A stretch of 13,823 nucleotides of DNA, taken from positions 1 through 13,823 of the forward strand of contig RFWA01000032.1 in NCBI GenBank assembly GCA_009922295.1. The letters are read 5' to 3'. The notes beneath the pieces are model-generated. The model searched no databases. It was given only the letters and a program-made list of their open reading frames with translations, and was not told the DNA's origin. Shown piece by piece: positions 7,260 to 13,823 of the stretch. Position 1 is the stretch's first letter. The number at the start of each line of letters is the position of its first letter. The position numbers were made by a program, and so were the translations under genes. This DNA comes from Betaproteobacteria bacterium (GTDB lineage: Bacteria > Pseudomonadota > Gammaproteobacteria > Burkholderiales > Burkholderiaceae_C).

Positions 7260-8135
7260 ATGAACACGCCCAACACCGCCTGCCAAGTCCACGGCATTTT
7301 TGACAAAGCCACCTGGACCGTCACCTATGTTGTTCACCAGGGGCACGGCACAGCCTGCGCCATCATCGACTCGGTGCTCGATTACGACCCCAAGTCTGGC
7401 CGCACGCGCCACACCTCGGCCGACAAGGTCGTGGACTACGTTCGCGCCAACGACCTCAAGGTGGCCTGGATTCTTGAAACCCACGCCCATGCGGACCACC
7501 TGACCGCCGCGCCCTACCTCAAGGCGCAGCTCGGCGGCAAAACCGCCATTGGCCATCGCATCACCGCCGTGCAGCAGGTGTTCAAGGGCATCTTCAACCT
7601 GGAGCCCGGCTTCAAGGCCGACGGTTCGCAGTTCGACCACCTGTTTGCCGAGGATGAGGCGATCCAGGTCGGCGGGCTGACAGGCAAAGCGCTGGCCGTG
7701 CCAGGCCACACGCCGGCCTGCGTGGCCTACCAGTTTGGCGACGCTGTTTTCGTGGGCGACACCCTGTTCATGCCCGATGTCGGCACCGCCCGCTGCGATT
7801 TCCCGGGCGGCAACGCCAACACCTTGTACGCGTCGACCCGCAAAATCCTGAGCCTGCCGCCCCAGACCCGGCTGTTTATGTGCCACGACTATCCCCCCAA
7901 CGGGCGCGAGGTGACTTTCGAGACCACGGTGGCTGAGCAGCGCGCCCACAACATCCATGTGCACGACGGCATCACCGAGCAGCAGTTCGTGGATATGCGG
8001 ACCCGCCGCGACGCCACACTGGAGATGCCGGTGCTGATCCTGCCGGCGGTGCAGATCAATATCCGTGCTGGCGAAATGCCCCCCAAGGAAGACAACGGCA
8101 TCGCTTACGCCAAGATTCCGCTCAACGCGCTGTAA
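7260..8135 (+). CDS. MBL-fold persulfide dioxygenase-like enzyme (ETHE1/Blh type)
   Basis: A 291-residue metallo-beta-lactamase-fold protein. Metal-binding residues visible are H75-x-H77-x-D79-H80 (THAHADH), H150 (VPGHTPA), D167 (VGDTLF) and H209 (MCHDYPP). The segment DVGTARCDFPGG at 173-184 resembles the Arg/Asp glutathione-contact loop of ETHE1 persulfide dioxygenases. The expected reaction is oxidation of a glutathione or other persulfide with O2 to sulfite in the cytoplasm, using a mononuclear iron centre, directly downstream of SQR. It matches the MBL part of the Blh protein of BigR operons, but the DUF442 domain that Blh carries is not on this chain; it is on the SQR across the control region. 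It has its own ribosome binding site and promoter, divergent from the operon, sharing the operator. The hydrolase of glyoxalase II type is a less likely alternative, given the sulfur context. Confidence 0.88.
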   Translation: MNTPNTACQVHGIFDKATWTVTYVVHQGHGTACAIIDSVLDYDPKSGRTRHTSADKVVDYVRANDLKVAWILETHAHADHLTAAPYLKAQLGGKTAIGHRITAVQQVFKGIFNLEPGFKADGSQFDHLFAEDEAIQVGGLTGKALAVPGHTPACVAYQFGDAVFVGDTLFMPDVGTARCDFPGGNANTLYASTRKILSLPPQTRLFMCHDYPPNGREVTFETTVAEQRAHNIHVHDGITEQQFVDMRTRRDATLEMPVLILPAVQINIRAGEMPPKEDNGIAYAKIPLNAL

Positions 8136-8205
8136 GCCCCAGCACAAAAGGGCGAACCATGCTACCGTTGTTCCTTCGCTCACAAGGTCAGACAACAACG
8201 AGGAC

Positions 8206-8211
8206 AAGGGG
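8206..8211 (+). promoter_or_regulatory. Ribosome binding site that fixes the S1C protease start
   Basis: AAGGGG ends 5 bases before the ATG at 8217. An in-frame TTG at 8214 directly precedes that ATG, but its spacing to this site would be only 2 bases, so ATG 8217 is preferred. Confidence 0.6.
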
Positions 8212-8216
8212 ACTTG

Positions 8217-9140
8217 ATGCGCCGGCCCGCTCTCTACAGCCAATCGCGCCCAACACCGACGGCGGCGCCCGACCGCCCAGCGGTCGCACCACCACCTGGC
8301 CGCCGGTCGCCCCGGGTGGCTCTGGCGTCTTCATTAGCAGCGCTTCGCAACATCTCTCCCTCTGACCCGCGCCTGCTGTGGTCGGCCATGGCCCTGATGG
8401 CATTGGCCTTGGCGGTGTGCATCACCCTGTTGCTGACCCGCGGGCCGCGCGTGCTGACGCAGAAAGACATCAACGCTGCGGTGCTGATGACGCTGGAGAA
8501 CACCACACTGCCATCCGCTGCGGCCAAGGCCTACGAGGCGGTGCTGCCATCGGTGGTGCGTGTGATGGCGTACACCCGGGGCAAGGACGACGACGACGAC
8601 CAGGGCATGGGTGTGGGCACTGGTGTGGTGATCGTCGACAAGGGTGTGATCCTGACCAACCTGCATGTGATCCAGGGCGCCCACACCATCAAGGTGGTGT
8701 TTGCCGACGGCCTGGAATCGACCGCGAGGGTCATTGGCACCCAGCCCGAGAACGATCTGGCCGTGCTGCAAGCTGACAAAATACCGGACGACCTTCACGC
8801 CGCCACCATGCGCTCCACGGCCGACCTGCAGCCTGGCGACCAGGTGCTGGCGGTGGGTTTCCCGTTTGGTATTGGACCCTCGGCCTCGGCGGGTGTGGTG
8901 TCGGGTCTGAAGCGGACCTTTCGCTCGCCCGACGGCGGGCAGGACATTGCCAACCTGATCCAGTTTGATGCTGCTGCCAACCCGGGCAATTCGGGCGGGC
9001 CGCTGGTCACGATGGACGGCGAGGTGCTCGGCATCGTCACCGCCATCCTCAACCCGACCCGCATGCGCACCTTTATCGGCATTGGTTTTGCCGTGCCCAT
9101 TGAAAACGCCGCCGCGGCTTTCGGCATACCGCCGTTCTGA
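8217..9140 (+). CDS. S1C (DegP-like) serine protease, membrane-anchored, without PDZ domain
   Basis: Trypsin-fold serine protease of 307 residues. A Pro/Arg-rich cytoplasmic N-terminus (1-50) is followed by one hydrophobic anchor (about 54-74, AMALMALALAVCITLLL), so the protease domain should face the periplasm. The catalytic triad is complete: His150 in LTNLHVI, Asp180 in ENDLAVL and Ser259 in GNSGGPL. The chain ends about 48 residues after the active serine, so the PDZ domains of DegP/DegS are absent. A run of five aspartates (KDDDDDQ, residues 123-128) sits on a loop before the histidine strand, an acidic insertion that might bind cations or a basic partner. The gene is 81 bases after the MBL gene and 51 bases before moxR, with no clear terminator on either side, so it may share transcripts with either; its substrate is unknown. 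Confidence 0.88.
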   Translation: MRRPALYSQSRPTPTAAPDRPAVAPPPGRRSPRVALASSLAALRNISPSDPRLLWSAMALMALALAVCITLLLTRGPRVLTQKDINAAVLMTLENTTLPSAAAKAYEAVLPSVVRVMAYTRGKDDDDDQGMGVGTGVVIVDKGVILTNLHVIQGAHTIKVVFADGLESTARVIGTQPENDLAVLQADKIPDDLHAATMRSTADLQPGDQVLAVGFPFGIGPSASAGVVSGLKRTFRSPDGGQDIANLIQFDAAANPGNSGGPLVTMDGEVLGIVTAILNPTRMRTFIGIGFAVPIENAAAAFGIPPF

Positions 9141-9191
9141 GCTTGCTGCACGGTGCGCACCAACCCCTTTTTTTGACACAGGACCCCTGAC

Positions 9192-10193
<1,002 letters not shown>

Positions 10194-10226
10194 CCCGAAA
10201 CTGAGCCTCCCGCGCGCAAGCACCCT

Positions 10227-11210
10227 ATGTGGCCTTTTTCCAGACGCAGCCCAGCGCCAGCAAGCCCGACGCCTGCCACCGGGCCGGGCACTCCGGCCAG
10301 TGGTCGCGCCGAACAGCTGTTGCGCCGGCTTGAATGGACTGTGCTGCGCCGGCTCGACGGCCTGCTGCAGGGCGACTACCGCACCCTGCTGCGCGGCACC
10401 GGCATGGACCTGGCGGACCTGCGTGAGTACCAGCACCACGACGACGTGCGCCACATCGACTGGAACGTTACCGCCCGCCACGACACGCCCCATGTGCGCG
10501 TCTTCACCGAAGACCGCGAAATGGCGGCCTGGTTTCTGCTGGACCTCAGCCCCTCAGTCGACTTCGGCTCTGGCTTAACCGCCAAACGCGAGACCGCCGC
10601 CGAGTTTGTGGCGGTTCTGGCGCGGCTGCTGACGCGTCACGGCAACCGGGTGGGCGCGCTGCTGTATGGCCGCGGTGTAGACACCGTGCTGCCGGCGCGC
10701 AGCAGCCGGCAGCATGTGTTGCAGCTGCTGCACGCCATTGAGCACCGGCCGCCGGCCCAGGCCGGTGCCACCCGTTTGCAAGATCTGCTGCAGGCCGCGG
10801 GCACCACGGTGCGGCGTCGGTCTACCTTGTTTGTGGTGTCGGATTTCATCAGCGAACCGGGCTGGGAGCAACCGCTGGCTCAGCTGGCCCAGCGCCATGA
10901 GGTGGTGGCGGTGCGCCTGTTTGACCCCATGGAACTCGACTTACCCGATCTCGGCCTCATGCCGATGCGCGACGCAGAGACCGGCGAGCAGCTGCTGATT
11001 GACACCTCCGACGCCCGATTTCGCCAACGCTTTAGCAAGCTGGCCCGGGAGCGCGAAACGCTTCTACGACAGGCGCTGGCGCGCTGCGGCGTCGACGCGC
11101 TGGAGTTATCCACGGCAGATGACCTGGTGGACGCCCTGCTGCGCTTCACCGAACTGCGCAAGCGGCGCGGCCAGCGCCTGCCCACCCATTTGAAGGCTGT
11201 GCCCGCATGA
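10227..11210 (+). CDS. DUF58 domain protein of a MoxR operon
   Basis: A 327-residue cytoplasmic protein; no membrane segment is visible, although the first 28 residues are rich in Pro/Ala and look disordered. The DUF58 core motif is clear at about 57-84 (GTGMDLADLREYQHHDDVRH, then IDWNVTAR). It is followed by a VWA-like strand with D106-x-S108-x-S110 (LLDLSPSVD), a possible metal-ion-dependent adhesion site. DUF58 proteins regularly stand between moxR and VWA genes and are thought to be MoxR clients or adaptors. There is no strong ribosome binding site before the ATG at 10227, but the 33-base gap after moxR suggests co-transcription. The last codon overlaps the VWA gene as ATGA. Function beyond the module is not known. 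Confidence 0.9.
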   Translation: MWPFSRRSPAPASPTPATGPGTPASGRAEQLLRRLEWTVLRRLDGLLQGDYRTLLRGTGMDLADLREYQHHDDVRHIDWNVTARHDTPHVRVFTEDREMAAWFLLDLSPSVDFGSGLTAKRETAAEFVAVLARLLTRHGNRVGALLYGRGVDTVLPARSSRQHVLQLLHAIEHRPPAQAGATRLQDLLQAAGTTVRRRSTLFVVSDFISEPGWEQPLAQLAQRHEVVAVRLFDPMELDLPDLGLMPMRDAETGEQLLIDTSDARFRQRFSKLARERETLLRQALARCGVDALELSTADDLVDALLRFTELRKRRGQRLPTHLKAVPA

Positions 11211-12274
11211 ACCTGCCCAATCAATTTCCCATGACGTTTTTTTGGCCCGACCTGCTGTGGCTGCTGCTGGCCGTGCCGCTGCTCGTGGCTTTGTATTTTT
11301 GGCTGCTGCGCCGGCGCAAAAAGCTGACGCTGCGCTTTGCCAGCCTGTCCATCATCAAGGACGCCATGGGGCCGGGCCTGACGCTGCGCCGGCATATTCC
11401 GCCACTGCTGCTCTTGCTCGCTATCACCCTGCTGCTGCTGGCCGCCGCCCGGCCATTTGCCGTGGTCAGCCTGCCCATGACGCAGGAGACCATCATGCTG
11501 GCCATGGACGTGTCGGGCAGCATGCGCGCCACCGACGTGCAACCGAACCGACTGGTGGCGGCTCAAAACGCGGCCAAGGCTTTTCTGGCTCAGCTGCCGC
11601 GCCAGGTGAAGGTGGGCATTGTGGCCTTTGCAGGCTCGGCCCAGGTGGTGCAGGTACCTACTGTTAACCGGGAGGACCTGGTGTCGGCGATCGACCGCTT
11701 TCAAATGCAGCGGGGCACGGCTATTGGCAACGGCATCGTGATGTCGCTGGCCACCATTTTTCCCAACGCCGGCATCGATCTGAACGCCATGGTGGGCGGG
11801 CGGCAACGCCAGCAGGGCGTGGCGATCGACCAGGCCACGCCACCAGAACCTAAGGCATTTGTGCCTGTAGCCCCCGGCTCCTATGGCTCGGCTGCTATCA
11901 TTTTGCTAACAGACGGGCAGCGCACCACCGGCGTGGATTCACTGGAGGCAGCCAAACTGGCGGCTGACCGGGGGGTTAAGGTCTATACCGTGGGCATCGG
12001 CACCGTCAACGGCGAGACCATCGGCTTTGAGGGCTGGTCAATGCGCGTCAAGCTCGACGAAGACACCCTGAAAAAAATCGCACTGCAGACCCAGGCTGAG
12101 TACTTTTACGCCGGCAGCGCCGATACGCTGAAAAAAGTTTATGAGACCCTCAGCACTCGCCTGACGGTGGAAAAGAAAGAAACCGAAATCTCCGGCCTGC
12201 TGGCCTTGGCCGCCGCCCTGCTGGTGATCGCCTCCGCTGGGTTATCTATTTTGTGGTTTAACCGGGTTGCTTGA
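11207..12274 (+). CDS. Membrane-anchored VWA-domain protein (BatA-like)
   Basis: A 355-residue protein with two N-terminal membrane segments (about 14-34 and 65-87), a VWA domain (about 95-320) and a C-terminal membrane segment (about 329-350, LLALAAALLVIASAGLSILW). The metal-ion-dependent adhesion site is complete: D101-x-S103-x-S105 (MDVSGSM), Thr171 (RGTAIGNG) and Asp236 (LLTDGQ). This topology and motif set match BatA of Bacteroides-type aerotolerance operons and its MoxR-linked relatives in proteobacteria. The ATG at 11207 overlaps the DUF58 stop (ATGA), so the two are translationally coupled; a second in-frame ATG at residue 9 is a less likely start. No BatB or BatD partner follows: the next gene is convergent and begins 27 bases on. 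The likely role is a MoxR-assisted envelope complex. Confidence 0.9.
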   Translation: MNLPNQFPMTFFWPDLLWLLLAVPLLVALYFWLLRRRKKLTLRFASLSIIKDAMGPGLTLRRHIPPLLLLLAITLLLLAAARPFAVVSLPMTQETIMLAMDVSGSMRATDVQPNRLVAAQNAAKAFLAQLPRQVKVGIVAFAGSAQVVQVPTVNREDLVSAIDRFQMQRGTAIGNGIVMSLATIFPNAGIDLNAMVGGRQRQQGVAIDQATPPEPKAFVPVAPGSYGSAAIILLTDGQRTTGVDSLEAAKLAADRGVKVYTVGIGTVNGETIGFEGWSMRVKLDEDTLKKIALQTQAEYFYAGSADTLKKVYETLSTRLTVEKKETEISGLLALAAALLVIASAGLSILWFNRVA

Positions 12275-12301
12275 GGCTTGACCATCAGCGACCAGCGGGC
12301 G

Positions 12302-13501
12302 TCAAACACCGCCGGGCGCTGTACCCCATAAGCTCGACAGCGGTGCCGCCCAGATCCCATCGCCCAGGGGCAGCGTCTCAGCGCCGTCGTACAACAGCAC
12401 GCCCATTTTGAATTGGTCGCCCGCCAGGGCGGACAGCTTTCGCAAACCACGCAAATCACTGGCTTTGACCGTGGCCGAAGCCTTCACTTCAACCCCCACC
12501 AGTTGTCCGGCAGCATTCTCGATCACGATATCAACCTCTACCTTGTCAGCATCACGGTAGTACAGCAACTGGTAGTCGCCCTCTGCGCTGGTGGCGTGCT
12601 TGAGTAACTCGCCAAAAACAAAAGTCTCCAGCACATGGCCGAACCGGGTGCGGTCTTTGCGAACTTCTTCAAAACTCAGGTTAACCAGTACAGCCAGCAA
12701 GCCAGAGTCAATAAACTGCAATTTGGGCGTCTTGACTATGCGGCTCAGGCGGTTGCGCGCCCAAACATCGACGCGTTTGAGCAGGTACATGGTCTCAAAG
12801 ACACCGGCATACCGGGCTGCCGTTTTGCCATCCAAGCCCACCTGCCCAGCCAGCTGCGAATAGTTGCACATCTGCCCTGCGGTCTGCGCCAAGGCGTTCA
12901 AAAACCGCGGCAGTTGTTCCAGCTTGTCGATACCGGCCACGTCCCGCACGTCACGCTGGATCAGCGCGTCGGTGTACTGCCTGGCCCAGGTCACCCGGCG
13001 CTTGGCAGAAACCCTCGAAACAGCCTCGGGATAGCCACCACGCAACACCCGTTCCACCAACTCGTCGCCCAACGCCGGTGTATCGGCTCTGAGCAGATGC
13101 CCCGCGAACGCCTGGTCGATCCAGTTGGCCGAGCACCCTTCGATTTCGGTTTGCGACAGGGGCAGCAGGGTCAAGGTCTCCATCCGGCCGGCCAGTGAAT
13201 CGGGTCGGCGATCTTCATCGACACTTTTTTTGATGGCCAACAGCAGCTGCGGCGCGCGCTGAATTTCATCAATCACGGCACGATCCAGGCTACGGATCAT
13301 GCCTATCGGATCTTCACGTGCGGACAACAGCGTCAGTTCGTCGTCCAGGGTCAGGTAGCGCGGACCCTTGGCAGCAATTTGGCGAACCAAGGTCGTCTTG
13401 CCTGCCTGACGTGGCCCCGCCAGCAAGACGACCGGCGTGTCGAGCAGCGCTTCAGCTAGGCGTTGTTCGATCCGGCGCGGGTAAAGCAAGGGCAGATTCA
13501 T
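12302..13501 (-). CDS. AAA_14/DUF4143 ATP-binding protein with apparent in-frame internal deletion
   Basis: A 399-residue protein with an N-terminal P-loop ATPase and a C-terminal DUF4143 domain. Walker A GPRQAGKTT is at residues 29-37 and Walker B AVIDEIQRAP at 75-84. The C-terminal half ends in a nuclease-like pattern of Asp/Glu/Lys residues (YYRDADKVEVDIVIE, then GVEVKAS), as is usual for DUF4143. Family members normally read DEDRRP-GRFLLTGSANLL...-DSLAGRM here. In this gene P100 is followed at once by DSLAGRM, so about 18 residues with the sensor-1 TGSAN motif appear to be missing without loss of frame (junction near 13201-13202). ATP turnover may be affected. No ribosome binding site precedes the ATG. 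The biological role of this widespread, often laterally moved family is unsettled; it stands alone between two convergent or tandem neighbours. Confidence 0.87.
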   Translation of the reverse strand: MNLPLLYPRRIEQRLAEALLDTPVVLLAGPRQAGKTTLVRQIAAKGPRYLTLDDELTLLSAREDPIGMIRSLDRAVIDEIQRAPQLLLAIKKSVDEDRRPDSLAGRMETLTLLPLSQTEIEGCSANWIDQAFAGHLLRADTPALGDELVERVLRGGYPEAVSRVSAKRRVTWARQYTDALIQRDVRDVAGIDKLEQLPRFLNALAQTAGQMCNYSQLAGQVGLDGKTAARYAGVFETMYLLKRVDVWARNRLSRIVKTPKLQFIDSGLLAVLVNLSFEEVRKDRTRFGHVLETFVFGELLKHATSAEGDYQLLYYRDADKVEVDIVIENAAGQLVGVEVKASATVKASDLRGLRKLSALAGDQFKMGVLLYDGAETLPLGDGIWAAPLSSLWGTAPGGV

Positions 13502-13507
13502 CGGCGC

Positions 13508-13513
13508 ATAATA
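13508..13513 (-). promoter_or_regulatory. Possible -10 element giving a leaderless mRNA for the DUF4143 gene
   Basis: On the minus strand TATTAT ends 6 bases before the ATG at 13501, which would place the start of transcription at or very near the A of the start codon. The absence of any AGGAGG-like sequence before the ATG fits a leaderless message. No good -35 hexamer is seen, so this is tentative. Confidence 0.3.
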
Positions 13514-13575
13514 TCGTAAATTACGGAATATGATATCGATAATTTCGGATAATTAATTCAATAATTCAGGAATTT
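13512..13575. repeat. Three 22-bp-spaced repeats in the DUF4143 promoter region, probable operator array
   Basis: Three 20-base units begin at 13512, 13534 and 13556, exactly 22 bases apart (about two helical turns). Units 1 and 2 agree at 15 of 20 positions, while unit 3 is more degenerate (12 of 20 against unit 2). Units 1 and 2 each hold an 11-base palindrome with the pattern CG-N7-CG: CGTAAATTACG (13515-13525, perfect around its centre) and CGATAATTTCG (13537-13547, one mismatch pair). The region is far more AT-rich than the rest of the window. Location over the presumed promoter suggests binding sites for a regulator that could be encoded elsewhere. Confidence 0.55.
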
Positions 13576-13649
13576 ACCACCCTGTTCAGGCTTAAGTCTT
13601 TGTCACAACCCGCACTGTTTCGGCCAGCAGGCGGTTTAGCCCGAACTGC

Positions 13650-13823
13650 TTAGGTCGCCTGCTCACTAAGCCGACCTGCCACCAACTGCAGCCGTCGCTG
13701 GCAGCGTGCCGCTAATGACGCGTCGTGGGTCACCAGCACAAAGGCGGTGCCCTGGCTTTGGGCCAGCTCCAACATCAGGTCAAACACGCCGTGGGCGGTG
13801 CTACGGTCCAGGTTGCCGGTGGG
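13650..13823 (-). CDS. lolD: Lipoprotein-releasing system ATP-binding protein LolD (C-terminal end only)
   Basis: The last 57 residues of an ABC ATPase, read on the minus strand from the window edge to a TAA at 13650-13652. The fragment begins at PTGNLD, the D-loop just after Walker B, continues as STAHGVFDLMLELAQ, and carries the H-loop histidine in VLVTHDASLAARC. It ends soon after (LQLVAGRLSEQAT). The PTGNLD, LVTHD and AARC-RRL pattern is typical of LolD, the ATPase that powers release of outer-membrane lipoproteins from the inner membrane by LolCDE. No C-terminal extension of TOBE type is present, which fits LolD and not the importer ATPase at the other end of the window. The MacB/FtsE group is a close alternative; the 5' part outside the window would settle it. 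Confidence 0.75.
   Translation of the reverse strand, partial: PTGNLDRSTAHGVFDLMLELAQSQGTAFVLVTHDASLAARCQRRLQLVAGRLSEQAT

Noticed and set aside
7215..8243. Minus-strand open frame of 342 codons opposite the MBL gene
   Set aside because: The plus strand holds a complete MBL-fold enzyme with promoter and ribosome binding site; the antisense frame would also run into the promoter region and shows no motif.
9165..9191. TTTTTTTGACACA before moxR as a promoter -35 or a terminator T-run
   Set aside because: A TTGACA is present, but a -10 at the proper distance would fall inside the moxR coding start, and no stem precedes the T-run.
13220..13240. Run of seven A on the coding strand of the DUF4143 gene as a frameshift site
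   Set aside because: The frame is correct on both sides (IKKSVDEDRRP is as expected for the family), so no shift is needed or indicated.
13626..13663. 8-bp inverted repeat AGCAGGCG/CGCCTGCT around the lolD stop as a terminator
   Set aside because: The loop would be 22 bases, the stem begins inside the coding region and no T-run follows on the lolD strand, so it does not make a convincing intrinsic terminator.

Overview
The window (13,823 bases, GC-rich, very densely coded, no gap longer than about 150 bases) looks like chromosome from a betaproteobacterium of the Burkholderiales, most likely Comamonadaceae (Rhodoferax/Polaromonas-like). This is inferred from codon use and from the style of the proteins, not from a marker gene. 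No rRNA, tRNA, CRISPR array, transposase or prophage gene was seen.

Layout. (1) 1-2478, plus strand: the end of a polyamine-type ABC importer operon: ATPase (5' end outside the window), inner-membrane permease 1, and permease 2. Permease 1 is broken by a frameshift with an apparent internal deletion near 991-1000. (2) 2495-7123, minus strand: a five-gene sulfide-handling operon in transcription order: a BigR/SqrR-type ArsR repressor, a YeeE/YedE half-protein, a DUF6691 YeeE/YedE-type half-protein, a DUF442-sulfide:quinone oxidoreductase fusion and a SulP anion transporter with a STAS domain. (3) 7124-7259: a short AT-rich control region with two overlapping, oppositely directed sigma-70-type promoters and a dyad lying across both. 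(4) 7260-8135, plus strand: an ETHE1/Blh-type metallo-beta-lactamase-fold enzyme, probably a persulfide dioxygenase, divergent from the operon. (5) 8217-12274, plus strand: a membrane-anchored S1C serine protease without a PDZ domain, then MoxR ATPase, DUF58 protein and a membrane-anchored VWA protein (a minimal MoxR/Bat-type set). (6) 12302-13501, minus strand: an AAA_14/DUF4143 ATP-binding protein that appears to lack about 18 residues in-frame after its Walker B region. Its 5' side carries three 22-bp-spaced repeats and perhaps a leaderless promoter. (7) 13650-13823, minus strand: the C-terminal end of LolD, the lipoprotein-release ATPase.

How the genes fit together. The sulfur block reads as one detoxification unit. 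The repressor senses persulfide through Cys35/Cys101. The SQR passes sulfide electrons to quinone and makes persulfide. The DUF442 domain may relay sulfane sulfur, the MBL enzyme oxidises persulfide to sulfite, and the YeeE/YedE and SulP proteins move sulfur species or anions across the inner membrane. The components are known families. The least ordinary features are the placement of DUF442 on SQR rather than on the MBL enzyme, the interlocked promoters, the two internal deletions in otherwise intact genes, and the repeat array before the DUF4143 gene. I found no wholly new system.
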